Source: Candidatus Solincola jinzensis | GTDB lineage: Bacteria > Actinomycetota > Geothermincolia > Geothermincolales > RBG-13-55-18 | Length of the DNA: 12,093 nucleotides | Direction: 5' to 3' | Assembly (NCBI GenBank): GCA_015711875.1 | Contig: JACVJG010000032.1 | Span: 1 to 12,093, forward strand | Part shown: positions 1 through 6,063 of the stretch, piece by piece | Position numbering within the stretch: position 1 is the first letter of the stretch | Layout of the letters: each line of letters opens with the position of its first letter | The notes under the pieces: model-generated | Database searches by the model: none | What the model was told of the DNA's origin: nothing | What the model saw: the letters and a program-made list of their open reading frames with translations, nothing else | Position numbers and translations under genes: made by a program

Positions 1-30
1 GAAAAGGTATTTTCTCCCTTTCGCGGAGAC

Positions 31-2793
31 TCACGCTCTTGCTTCTCGCCCTATTGCCGCAAGGCAACGATGGCAGATCCCAGGGTGCTCCGGGTCCATG
101 CCAACCGTGGTGCGGTAATTCCAGCAGCGTGCGCATTTGCTCCCGGGGGCTTTGCTGATCTCCACCCGCAGCTCTTCGCCGTCCGAATCCACCACCTCCA
201 CCGCGGATACGATGAAGAGAGTGGGCAGCAGGTCCGCCCTTCTCCGCAGATCCCCGGCCAAGTCAGGAGGCGCCGACAGGAGCACCGACGCCTCCAGAGA
301 GGTGCCGATCTCCTTTGCCGCGCGCTTTTCCTCCAGCGATTTGGTCACCAGCTCCCGCACCTCGAGCAGCCTTGCGAATTCCTCCTCGAGCGCGGCTTGC
401 TTCCACTCCATGGGTGGGCTGGGCCAATCCGCCAATTGTACGCTTTCCGTCTCCGCGCTCTCCAAGTTGGACCACACCTCATCGGCGGTATGGCAGAGAA
501 CGGGCGCCATGATCCGCACCAGGTTGTCCAGCAGATGGTGGATGGCGGTCTGTGCCGATCTCCTCTGGGGAGAGTTGGACGCGAAGGTGTAGAGGCAGTC
601 CTTGCGCATGTCCAGGTACAGGGCACTAAGGTCAACGGCGCAGAAATTATGCAGGGAGTGATAGACCACGTGTAGCTGGTATTCTTCGTATGCCTTCGTG
701 CACCTCACAACGAGGTCGTGTAAGCGCGAAAGGATCCACCTGTCAAGGTCTTCCATCTCCTCCAGGGGCAGGGCGTGTTCCGCCACCCGGAAATCGTAGA
801 GGTTGCCGAGGAGGAACCGCAAGGTATTGCGTATCCTGCGATACGCTTCCACCAGACGGTCGAATATCTCCTGCGAGGCCGGGATATCAACAGTATAGTC
901 GGCCGCCGCCACCCAAAGCCGCAGGATATCAGCGCCGAGGGTGTCGCAGATGTCCATGGGGTTGATGACATTTCCCAGAAGCTTGGACATCTTCCTCCCC
1001 TCGCCGTCCACGACGAAGCCGTGGGTGAGCACGGAGCGGTAAGGAGGAGAGCCCCGCTTGCCCACGGCGGTGAGCATGGAGGTCTGGAACCAGCCTCGGT
1101 GCTGATCGCTTCCCTCGAGATACATATCGCTCGGCCATGTAAGGCCCTCCCACTGGTTCAGCACCGCCTCGTGGCTCACTCCCGACTCGAACCACACGTC
1201 GAGGATGTCCATCTCCTTGCGGAAGCGCTTGGAACCACAACCTGCGCAGGAAAAGGATTCCCCCAGGATCTCCGCGGGCTCCAGCAGGAACCAGGAATCC
1301 GCCCCCTCCCTTCTTATCAATTCCTCCACTTTACGCAAAGATTCCGGCGTGAATAGCTCTTCTCCGCATTCCAGGCAGTAAAAGGCGGGGATGGGCACGC
1401 CCCACGCGCGCTGGCGCGAGATGCACCAGTCTGGACGCGCCTCGAGCATCCCTTTCATGCGCCTGCTGTTCCATGAGGGTATCCACTCCACCTCTTCCAT
1501 GGCCGCCAGGCATCGCTCGCGCAGAGTGGATCCCTGGTAAGGAATGTCAACTCCCACGAACCACTGCGGCGTGGCACGGAAGATAACCGGGCCCTTGCAG
1601 CGCCAGCAATGGGGATAGGAATGAGGGAGTTCCCCTTGACCCAGCAATAATCCGCGCGAGGCCAGATCCTCCATGATGCGCGGGTTGGCGTCCTCGATGA
1701 ACATTCCCTCGAACTCCGGCGCTTCCGAGGTAAACCTGCCGAGGTCGTCAACGGGCATGACCATGGGTAGGTCGTATTCAAGCCCCACTTGATAGTCCTC
1801 ATCACCGTGCCCGGGGGCTATATGCACCGCTCCCGTGCCCTGTTCGGTTGTGACGTATTGCGAGGTCACCAGCACGGATGGGCGCTCTCGCCAGGGATGT
1901 CGCGCCTTGAGGCCAGCGAGGTCGCTTCCCCGGAAACGAGCCCTTTCCGCGAAATCGACCAACCCCATCTCCTCCATGGCCCTATCCAATAGGGGGGCGC
2001 CCACCAGGATACGCTCGCCACCGGATTCGACCAGCACGTACTCCATGTCCGGATGGAGCGCCACGGCGACGTTCGCCGGCAGGGTCCAGGGGGTGGTGGT
2101 CCAGATAACCACGGCCGTGTCCCCCATTTCTCCAGGCAGACCCTCCATGAGCGGGAACTTGACGTAGATGGACGGGGAGACTTTGTCTTTATATTCCAGC
2201 TCCGCCTCCGCCAAAGCGGTCACACAGCGCGGGCACCAGTGGATAGGCTTGCGGCTGCGATATACGAGTCCCTTTTCCAGTAGGTCCGCAAGGACGCTTA
2301 TGTTCACCGCCTCATAAGAAGGCCTGAGGGTGAGGTAGGGGTTATCGAAATCCCCCCGCACTCCCAAACGCTGGAACTGCTCAGACTGCCTTCCCACGTA
2401 ATGAAGGGCGTAATCGCGGCAGCGCTTTCTGATCTCCATCACGTCGAGCTTGCCTTTTTCCTCTCCCAACATGCGCTCCACGTTATACTCGATGGGTTGC
2501 CCATGGCAGTCCCAGCCGGGCACGTATGGACAGAAGTGCCCGCTCATGCTTTTGTGCCGGATGATGATATCTTTAAGGATCTTGTTCAAGGCGGTTCCGA
2601 GGTGAAGGTCGCCGTTCGCGTACGGGGGCCCGTCATGCAGGATAAACGACGGACAACCCTTGTTCTTATCTAATACCTTGCGATAGATTTGTTTTTCCCT
2701 CCACGCCCGCTGTATCTCCGGCTCGCGTCGCGGCAGATCGGCCTTCATGGGGAAATCCGTGCGCGGCAGATTGAGCGTCTTGCGGTAATCCAT
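31..2793 (-). CDS. ileS: Isoleucyl-tRNA synthetase, bacterial type 1 (class I)
   Basis: Cytosolic enzyme that charges tRNA-Ile with isoleucine and hydrolyses mischarged valine. The 920-residue product has the expected full length. Visible in order: the N-terminal opening similar to E. coli IleS; the ATP-binding HIGH-type motif as HLGT at residues 64-67 inside PPYANGDLHLGT; GWDCHGQPIE at 93-102; the CP1 editing-domain motifs TTTPWTLPAN (232-241) and GTGAVHIAPGHG (319-330); the KMSKS-type motif KMSK at 601-604; and a C-terminal zinc site C887/C890/C907/C910. Two further CxxC pairs (473/476 and 516/519) suggest an internal zinc-ribbon insert of the kind seen in some Gram-positive enzymes. The ATG start is supported by GGAG 10 bases upstream and by family alignment. 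The C-terminal zinc motif marks the type-1 (generally mupirocin-sensitive) form. The gene lies downstream of divIVA as in many Gram-positives, but yggU and a long spacer intervene, so it probably has its own promoter. Identity is very secure. Confidence 0.98.
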   Translation of the reverse strand: MDYRKTLNLPRTDFPMKADLPRREPEIQRAWREKQIYRKVLDKNKGCPSFILHDGPPYANGDLHLGTALNKILKDIIIRHKSMSGHFCPYVPGWDCHGQPIEYNVERMLGEEKGKLDVMEIRKRCRDYALHYVGRQSEQFQRLGVRGDFDNPYLTLRPSYEAVNISVLADLLEKGLVYRSRKPIHWCPRCVTALAEAELEYKDKVSPSIYVKFPLMEGLPGEMGDTAVVIWTTTPWTLPANVAVALHPDMEYVLVESGGERILVGAPLLDRAMEEMGLVDFAERARFRGSDLAGLKARHPWRERPSVLVTSQYVTTEQGTGAVHIAPGHGDEDYQVGLEYDLPMVMPVDDLGRFTSEAPEFEGMFIEDANPRIMEDLASRGLLLGQGELPHSYPHCWRCKGPVIFRATPQWFVGVDIPYQGSTLRERCLAAMEEVEWIPSWNSRRMKGMLEARPDWCISRQRAWGVPIPAFYCLECGEELFTPESLRKVEELIRREGADSWFLLEPAEILGESFSCAGCGSKRFRKEMDILDVWFESGVSHEAVLNQWEGLTWPSDMYLEGSDQHRGWFQTSMLTAVGKRGSPPYRSVLTHGFVVDGEGRKMSKLLGNVINPMDICDTLGADILRLWVAAADYTVDIPASQEIFDRLVEAYRRIRNTLRFLLGNLYDFRVAEHALPLEEMEDLDRWILSRLHDLVVRCTKAYEEYQLHVVYHSLHNFCAVDLSALYLDMRKDCLYTFASNSPQRRSAQTAIHHLLDNLVRIMAPVLCHTADEVWSNLESAETESVQLADWPSPPMEWKQAALEEEFARLLEVRELVTKSLEEKRAAKEIGTSLEASVLLSAPPDLAGDLRRRADLLPTLFIVSAVEVVDSDGEELRVEISKAPGSKCARCWNYRTTVGMDPEHPGICHRCLAAIGREARA

Positions 2794-2830
2794 CCTCTCT
2801 CATCTCCGTTATAACTTGGGATTTTGCTCC

Positions 2831-2860
2831 ATTATTAACACGCACACCAGCACAGCGCAA
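2831..2860 (-). promoter_or_regulatory. Candidate sigma-70-type promoter for ileS
   Basis: Read on the minus strand, TTGCGC (2855-2860) could be the -35 element and AATAAT (2831-2836; five of six matches to TATAAT) the -10 element, with an 18-base spacer. Transcription would start near 2824, giving a leader of about 30 bases that includes the GGAG Shine-Dalgarno sequence. The -35 match is weak, so this is a visual candidate only. Confidence 0.35.
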
Positions 2861-2960
2861 CCGCGCCCTCACGTTAAATAACCGCCGGCTCAGCCTACCC
2901 ATCCTTGCCCTCGCATCGAAAGTAGCCCGAGGAAAGCTCCTGGAACCCATGATCGCTCAC

Positions 2961-2989
2961 AAAGCGGCAAGCCTGGCGATGACCGCTTT
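2961..2989. repeat. Inverted repeat, 7-base arms
   Basis: AAAGCGG at 2961-2967 pairs perfectly with CCGCTTT at 2983-2989 around a 15-base loop. It sits about 170 bases upstream of the ileS start, in its presumed upstream region. No T-tract follows on the minus strand, so it is not an obvious intrinsic terminator. Function unknown. Confidence 0.5.
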
Positions 2990-3000
2990 ACCTGTTTTCC

Positions 3001-3030
3001 AAGCCCCGTAAAACCAAGCCCCGGTAAACC
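3001..3030. repeat. 15-base imperfect tandem duplication
   Basis: Positions 3001-3015 and 3016-3030 are two adjacent copies of a 15-base unit (AAGCCCCGTAAAACC and AAGCCCCGGTAAACC) differing at two positions. The second copy runs into a small palindrome, CCCGG-TAAA-CCGGG, ending at 3033. It could be a local slippage duplication or paired protein-binding half-sites; the sequence does not decide. Confidence 0.55.
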
Positions 3031-3162
3031 GGGCAGTTCAGAGTCGCAGACGAATCGGTCCATTGCGCACTGCTCGTCGCCTCATGAAAGCGGTCTTTGC
3101 CTGGTCGGCGCCGGTCACGCGTGCGCGGGCCGTCCTGATCCATAGCCTTCATGACGTTCATC

Positions 3163-3182
3163 GGGGCGGGGAGCGCCGCCCC
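3163..3182. repeat. GC-rich inverted repeat, 7-base arms
   Basis: GGGGCGG (3163-3169) pairs with CCGCCCC (3176-3182) around a 6-base loop, a very stable hairpin in either transcript. TGAC and GTCA just outside it could extend the stem imperfectly. It lies upstream of the candidate yggU promoter. There is no T-tract, so it does not look like a standard intrinsic terminator. Confidence 0.5.
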
Positions 3183-3211
3183 TGTCACGACATGTAAGGT
3201 TTCGTTTATCA

Positions 3212-3220
3212 TGATATTGT
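3212..3220 (+). promoter_or_regulatory. Weak candidate extended -10 promoter for yggU
   Basis: TGA followed by TATTGT resembles an extended -10 element (TGn plus four of six TATAAT matches). No convincing -35 is seen at the right spacing. If used, the transcript would start near 3227 and carry the 3246-3275 hairpin in a leader of roughly 77 bases. Confidence 0.22.
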
Positions 3221-3245
3221 GCGACCTTCACAGGGCCGGTTTCGC

Positions 3246-3275
3246 TGGCCTATGGGCGTCACGCCCATGCGGCCA
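3246..3275 (+). promoter_or_regulatory. Strong leader hairpin upstream of yggU
   Basis: TGGCC (3246-3250) pairs with GGCCA (3271-3275), and inside it ATGGGCGT (3252-3259) is the exact reverse complement of ACGCCCAT (3261-3268) around a single central base. In RNA this folds as about five plus six base pairs with a five-base loop. TCTTTT follows at 3281-3286, then the yggU ribosome-binding site. The arrangement suits a weak attenuator or a translation-modulating leader, but could be an incidental palindrome. Confidence 0.4.
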
Positions 3276-3289
3276 CTGGGTCTTTTCCT

Positions 3290-3298
3290 GGAGGAGGA
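3290..3298 (+). promoter_or_regulatory. Ribosome-binding site setting the TTG start of yggU
   Basis: GGAGGAGGA lies five bases before TTG at 3304. This strong Shine-Dalgarno, plus the family's expected length, picks TTG over an upstream in-frame ATG at 3151, whose extra 51 residues match no family sequence and span the leader hairpin. Confidence 0.8.
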
Positions 3299-3303
3299 CA
3301 GGC

Positions 3304-3624
3304 TTGACCGAACACGAAAAGCTCCCCTTGCGGGAACATCCCGCGGGTTGTATATGCGAAGTGCGGATAAAACCAGGCTCTTCGCGTAGCCGCGTCGAGG
3401 GCATTTACGACGGCAGGATCATCATATCTGTCCACGCTCGTCCCCAAAAGGGAAAAGCCAACCGCGAGGCGCTACGCGTGCTTGCGGACCTCCTTGGAGC
3501 GCCTCCCTCTCTTCTCGAGATAGCGAGAGGGGAGGCGTCCAGGAACAAGTCCGTCCTGGTGCGCGGCCGCACCATCCCCGAGATCCAGGACGTCCTTTCC
3601 TCGCTTTCCGTCCAGTATCCCTGA
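3304..3624 (+). CDS. yggU: DUF167 / UPF0235 family protein (YggU-like)
   Basis: A 106-residue small soluble protein of the DUF167 (YggU) family, whose molecular function is not established. Family hallmarks are visible: a central strand region DGRIIISVHARPQKGKAN (36-53) with the conserved GKAN turn, followed by a helix (ALRVLADLLGAP) and the terminal IARGEASRNKSVLVRG segment (73-88), matching the family pattern of G-x-x-S-R-x-K. The start is TTG, chosen from a strong Shine-Dalgarno five bases upstream. In E. coli and relatives yggU follows yggS and yggT; here it is the only plus-strand gene, placed between divIVA and ileS and facing divIVA tail to tail. That context links it to the same cluster but implies independent transcription. 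Family assignment is secure, function unknown. Confidence 0.9.
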   Translation: MTEHEKLPLREHPAGCICEVRIKPGSSRSRVEGIYDGRIIISVHARPQKGKANREALRVLADLLGAPPSLLEIARGEASRNKSVLVRGRTIPEIQDVLSSLSVQYP

Positions 3625-3664
3625 TTACCATTCCGATGTATCGTTCTTGTGAACCTTTGGCGAA

Positions 3665-3679
3665 GGCGCCGTATGCGCC
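3665..3679. repeat. Small inverted repeat downstream of yggU
   Basis: GGCGC (3665-3669) pairs with GCGCC (3675-3679) around a five-base loop, 40 bases after the yggU stop. No T-tract follows (GAGAAAGACC comes next). It may contribute to 3' end formation of yggU. Confidence 0.35.
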
Positions 3680-3715
3680 GAGAAAGACCGTTATCCGGCG
3701 TCACGGGACGTAAGA

Positions 3716-3774
3716 AGGACGGAAACTCACCCACCCGTCCTGGCCCGGATGAGAAAAAGTCCTAAGTCCGGGCC
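3716..3774. terminator. Two adjacent hairpins between convergent yggU and divIVA
   Basis: Two perfect inverted repeats abut each other: AGGACGG (3716-3722) with CCGTCCT (3735-3741), then GGCCCGGA (3742-3749) with TCCGGGCC (3767-3774). The second begins 14 bases after the divIVA stop on the minus strand. Being symmetric, both would fold in either transcript, fitting a bidirectional terminator or 3'-end stabiliser between convergent genes. Neither is followed by a clear T-tract; the only T-run on the minus strand is within the loop of the second hairpin. A REP-like repeat is the alternative. Confidence 0.45.
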
Positions 3775-3788
3775 TGACCCCAACTCGT

Positions 3789-4802
3789 TTATTCCCAGAA
3801 AAAATGCTTCTCTCCCACCTCAGGCTCCTCGGCAGGTGGAGATGGCTCGGGCGGCGTGGCCTCACGCTCCATGTTACGCCGCATGAGCTCCATCTCCTGC
3901 TCCGGGGTCACCAAAGGCCGTTGAGGTTTCGGCATGGGCTGGGGTTCGGGAACAGCCTCCGTTGGCGGCTGTGAACGCGTGGGCGCGAAATCGCTTGGTA
4001 TAGCCGCAGGCTCGGTTTCCTGTGGCGAAGGCATCGGCTGTCGCTCTAACAACGGAGCCGCCGGAGGCTCGAGCAGTGCATCCTGCGGCCCGGGGAAGGG
4101 GCTTGGCGCGGTTTCCTTTGCAGGCTCACGATACCTGGTGAAATCCGGTTCCGGTATGGGCGGCGACTCCGGCTGCTGTGAGGTCGCCACCGGCGCATAT
4201 GTTTCCGCCGCCGTAGGCGGGACCTCCGCCTCCGACCGGGTCTCGAAGTATCCAGTACCCACGGACGCGGGCGCCTCTGGCTGTGGCTCAGGGAGAGGCG
4301 AAAAAGCGGCGGTTGCAGGCGTGGGCTCTTCCTTGAGCTCCGCGGCGGAGAGTCTGGCTTCGTAATCCCTGATCATAGCCTGGTTCTTCTCCATGAGCTC
4401 TTTTATGGTGGCGATATATCCCATCACCTGCTCTCTTATTCCCGCGAACGTCTGGGAGATACGGGACCGTTCCGCCCTTGCCTCCTCCAGCATGCGGAGG
4501 CTCTGTTCCTGGGCTTCCTTCAGCATGGCCTCGGCCTGGGTGCGCGCCTCTTGCACGATGTTGTCGGCGCTCTTCTGCGCGTTTATGATGGCGTTCTGTA
4601 GCGTTTGCTGCATTGAATCGAATTGGTTCGCCTTCTGGCGCATGGACTCTACCAGTTCGGCCTGTTCCTGGTTGCGATGCAGGAGCCGCTCGAGCTCGTC
4701 TGCCACCATATCCAGGAAGGCGTCCACCTCCTCCTTGTTGTAACCCCCCACGCGAACGGTGCTGAACTCCTTATGATGGATGTCCATGGGGCCAATAGCC
4801 AA
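3789..4802 (-). CDS. divIVA: DivIVA/Wag31-type polar and septal scaffold protein
   Basis: Cytoplasmic coiled-coil protein that binds curved membrane at poles or septa and recruits division and wall-synthesis partners. The 337-residue product starts at TTG, giving MAIGPMDIHHKEF, which matches the conserved DivIVA N-terminus; AAGGAGG lies eight bases upstream. The N-terminal membrane-binding domain (about 1-60) contains GGYNKEEVDAFLDMVADEL (19-37), close to the Wag31 form. Residues about 35-155 are rich in charged and Gln residues and predict as coiled coil. Residues about 157-325 are a Pro/Glu/Ala-rich, probably disordered linker, with a short possible helix at 299-313, ending in the aromatic tail EKHFFWE (331-337). 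The long linker makes it larger than B. subtilis DivIVA. It is separated from yggT by 151 bases and probably has its own promoter in addition to read-through. An upstream in-frame start would add 41 Arg-rich residues unlike the family. Confidence 0.95.
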   Translation of the reverse strand: MAIGPMDIHHKEFSTVRVGGYNKEEVDAFLDMVADELERLLHRNQEQAELVESMRQKANQFDSMQQTLQNAIINAQKSADNIVQEARTQAEAMLKEAQEQSLRMLEEARAERSRISQTFAGIREQVMGYIATIKELMEKNQAMIRDYEARLSAAELKEEPTPATAAFSPLPEPQPEAPASVGTGYFETRSEAEVPPTAAETYAPVATSQQPESPPIPEPDFTRYREPAKETAPSPFPGPQDALLEPPAAPLLERQPMPSPQETEPAAIPSDFAPTRSQPPTEAVPEPQPMPKPQRPLVTPEQEMELMRRNMEREATPPEPSPPAEEPEVGEKHFFWE

Positions 4803-4810
4803 CTTAACCG

Positions 4811-4817
4811 CCTCCTT
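4811..4817 (-). promoter_or_regulatory. Ribosome-binding site setting the TTG start of divIVA
   Basis: AAGGAGG on the minus strand, eight bases before the TTG at 4802-4800. It decides the start against both the in-frame ATG five codons later (MDIHHKEF), which would lose the conserved residues preceding it, and an upstream start at 4925. Confidence 0.85.
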
Positions 4818-4896
4818 CGGGATACGCCACACCCTCTCCTGATAGACGAGACCTTTCCTTGGCCATCGCTTTCGCCGACGCCATTTACGATATCTT

Positions 4897-4925
4897 ATTA
4901 TTCTATCGGGGCTTCCTCCCCGCAA
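4897..4925 (-). promoter_or_regulatory. Candidate promoter for divIVA with spacer palindrome
   Basis: On the minus strand TTGCGG (4920-4925) and AATAAT (4897-4902) are separated by 17 bases, giving a predicted start near 4890 and a leader of about 88 bases. The spacer and the -35 edge contain the palindrome CGGGG-CTTCCT-CCCCG (4907-4922 on the plus strand), a five-base-pair stem. It could be an operator or a weak terminator of the yggT transcript. An overlapping TAGAAT (4900-4905) is an alternative -10. Confidence 0.38.
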
Positions 4926-4953
4926 GTTAAACCTGACTCCGTGGGGGCCACCA

Positions 4954-5232
4954 TCAGCCGAAGACCTTGCGCACCAACCACTGCAGAAAGAATATCAACA
5001 ACATGAGCACGGTGGGAGAGAGATCCAGCGCGACGCCTTCGCCCACCGGTATGGCGGGGATGAAACGTCGCAGCGGAGAAAGCAACGGCTCGGTGATGTC
5101 GTAGATAAAGACCACCGCCGACCTTATTACCCGCGGCCACCTCACCGGCAGCCAGCCGATTATCACCCGCGCGAATACCGCCAGGAGGTACGCCAGCAAT
5201 ATCCACCACAGGATATCGCCGATCGTCTCCAC
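4954..5232 (-). CDS. yggT: YggT family integral membrane protein
   Basis: A 92-residue inner-membrane protein of the YggT/YlmG family, linked in different organisms to cell division, nucleoid or thylakoid organisation, and osmotic tolerance; its biochemical role is unknown. Two hydrophobic segments are visible (about 7-28 and 70-86) with the family motifs between and around them: a GWLP turn at 26-29, ITEPLLSPLRRFIP at 46-59 and LDLSP at 69-73. The start is GTG at 5232, set by AGGAGGT five bases upstream inside the end of proC, leaving one base between the proC stop and this start, so translation is probably coupled. A longer in-frame reading upstream overlaps proC and lacks family resemblance. 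The position after sepF and before divIVA is the classic ylm-cluster context. Confidence 0.93.
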   Translation of the reverse strand: METIGDILWWILLAYLLAVFARVIIGWLPVRWPRVIRSAVVFIYDITEPLLSPLRRFIPAIPVGEGVALDLSPTVLMLLIFFLQWLVRKVFG

Positions 5233-5233
5233 A

Positions 5234-6031
5234 TCAGACCTCCTGAGCCCTCCTCCAGGCCGCGGTGAGAGCCTTGTAGAAGGCGTTGCGTAACCCGGCC
5301 TCCTCCAGCGCCTCCAGCGCCATGATGGTCGACCCACCTGGTGAAGTGACCATGTCCTTTAACGACCCCGGATGTAACCCCGTCTCTTTCAACATCTTTC
5401 CCGCCCCGATCATGGTCCCAGCCGCCAACTTCAAACTGAGTTCGCGATCCAGGCCCAGCTTGACCGCCGCGTCGCTCAAAGCCTCAGCGATGAGGTAAAA
5501 ATAGGCCGGTCCACAGCCGGAAAGCGCCATGGCCGCGTCCTGGAGCCTCTCCTCTATCTCGAACACCTCACCCAGCGATGAGAATATCCCACGGGCTGCG
5601 TTCTTGGCCATCTCCCCCGCGCGGGAGCCGTAGCTGATCACCGAAACCGCCTCTCCTACCATGGCGGGATTGTTGGGCATCACTCGCACCACCTCGGCAT
5701 CGGGAGGGAGCAATCCCTCAATGTATTCCGTCTTCTTGCCCATGGCGATGGAGATCACCGTATGGCGTGGCTTCAGTGAGACTGCTATTTCTCTCAGCAC
5801 ATCCTCCATCATCTGGGGTTTCACGGCCAGCAATACCACCTCCGCCTCCCGCGCCGCCTGGGAATTCGATTTCGTCGTCTCAACGCCATATTCGTTTTCC
5901 ATGTAGCGCAATCTTTCCTCGACCACGTCCGTCACCACCACCTCACGGGCGGCGGCCCAGCCTGATCTTAAGAGCTCTTTGATGATAGCCTCGGCCATCT
6001 TGCCGGCGCCGATAATGGCTAACCTCTTCAT
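5234..6031 (-). CDS. proC: Pyrroline-5-carboxylate reductase
   Basis: Reduces 1-pyrroline-5-carboxylate to proline with NAD(P)H, the last step of proline synthesis, in the cytosol. The 265-residue length is normal. The Rossmann nucleotide-binding motif IGAGKMAEAI is at 7-16, AVKPQ at 69-73, the MPNNP substrate/cofactor loop at 118-122 (MPNTP is commoner), SGCGPAYFY at 171-179, and the C-terminal signature TSPGGSTIMALE at 229-240. I chose ATG at 6031, preceded by GGAG, over an in-frame GTG at 6058 that lacks a Shine-Dalgarno and would add nine non-conserved residues. proC sits between sepF (32 bases upstream) and yggT (one base downstream), a linkage seen in several bacteria. The YggS neighbour concerns pyridoxal phosphate and amino-acid balance, giving a loose metabolic connection. 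Confidence 0.97.
   Translation of the reverse strand: MKRLAIIGAGKMAEAIIKELLRSGWAAAREVVVTDVVEERLRYMENEYGVETTKSNSQAAREAEVVLLAVKPQMMEDVLREIAVSLKPRHTVISIAMGKKTEYIEGLLPPDAEVVRVMPNNPAMVGEAVSVISYGSRAGEMAKNAARGIFSSLGEVFEIEERLQDAAMALSGCGPAYFYLIAEALSDAAVKLGLDRELSLKLAAGTMIGAGKMLKETGLHPGSLKDMVTSPGGSTIMALEALEEAGLRNAFYKALTAAWRRAQEV
5238..5244 (-). promoter_or_regulatory. Ribosome-binding site of yggT inside the proC 3' end
   Basis: AGGAGGT (minus strand) encodes part of the last proC codons and lies five bases before the yggT GTG. It fixes the yggT start and points to translational coupling. Confidence 0.8.
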
Positions 6032-6063
6032 ACCCTCTCCAGTCTCCTGCCGTTTCACGGGGT

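Larger units (their letters stand above)
2794..3303. other. 510-base divergent intergenic region between ileS and yggU
   Basis: No protein of recognisable family is visible on either strand. The region holds a candidate ileS promoter at its left end, inverted repeats at 2961-2989, 3019-3033, 3163-3182 and 3246-3275, a 15-base tandem duplication at 3001-3030, and the yggU ribosome-binding site at its right end. It must carry promoters for both flanking genes because they are transcribed away from each other. I looked for T-box leader hallmarks on the ileS side and did not find them. A small RNA or a decayed gene is possible but not shown. Confidence 0.7.

Noticed and set aside
13..29. Possible terminator hairpin just after ileS
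   Set aside because: The TCTCC/GGAGA stem is only five base pairs with no T-tract, and AGGGAG in it could equally be the ribosome-binding site of a next gene outside the window.
2794..3212. T-box riboswitch upstream of ileS
   Set aside because: ileS is a frequent T-box target, but the conserved antiterminator/antisequestrator sequence (GGGTGG with a nearby CCGCG) and stem I motifs are not visible on the minus strand.
2988..3212. 74-residue minus-strand reading frame in the divergent region
   Set aside because: No recognisable domain, no good ribosome-binding site noticed, and it spans the GC-rich palindromes; most likely chance coding potential.
4803..4925. N-terminal extension of divIVA by 41 residues
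   Set aside because: The extension is Arg/Trp-rich, covers the candidate promoter and ribosome-binding site, and does not match any DivIVA protein.
6032..6058. GTG start of proC nine codons upstream
   Set aside because: No Shine-Dalgarno precedes it, and the ATG at 6031 gives the canonical N-terminus directly before the Rossmann motif.
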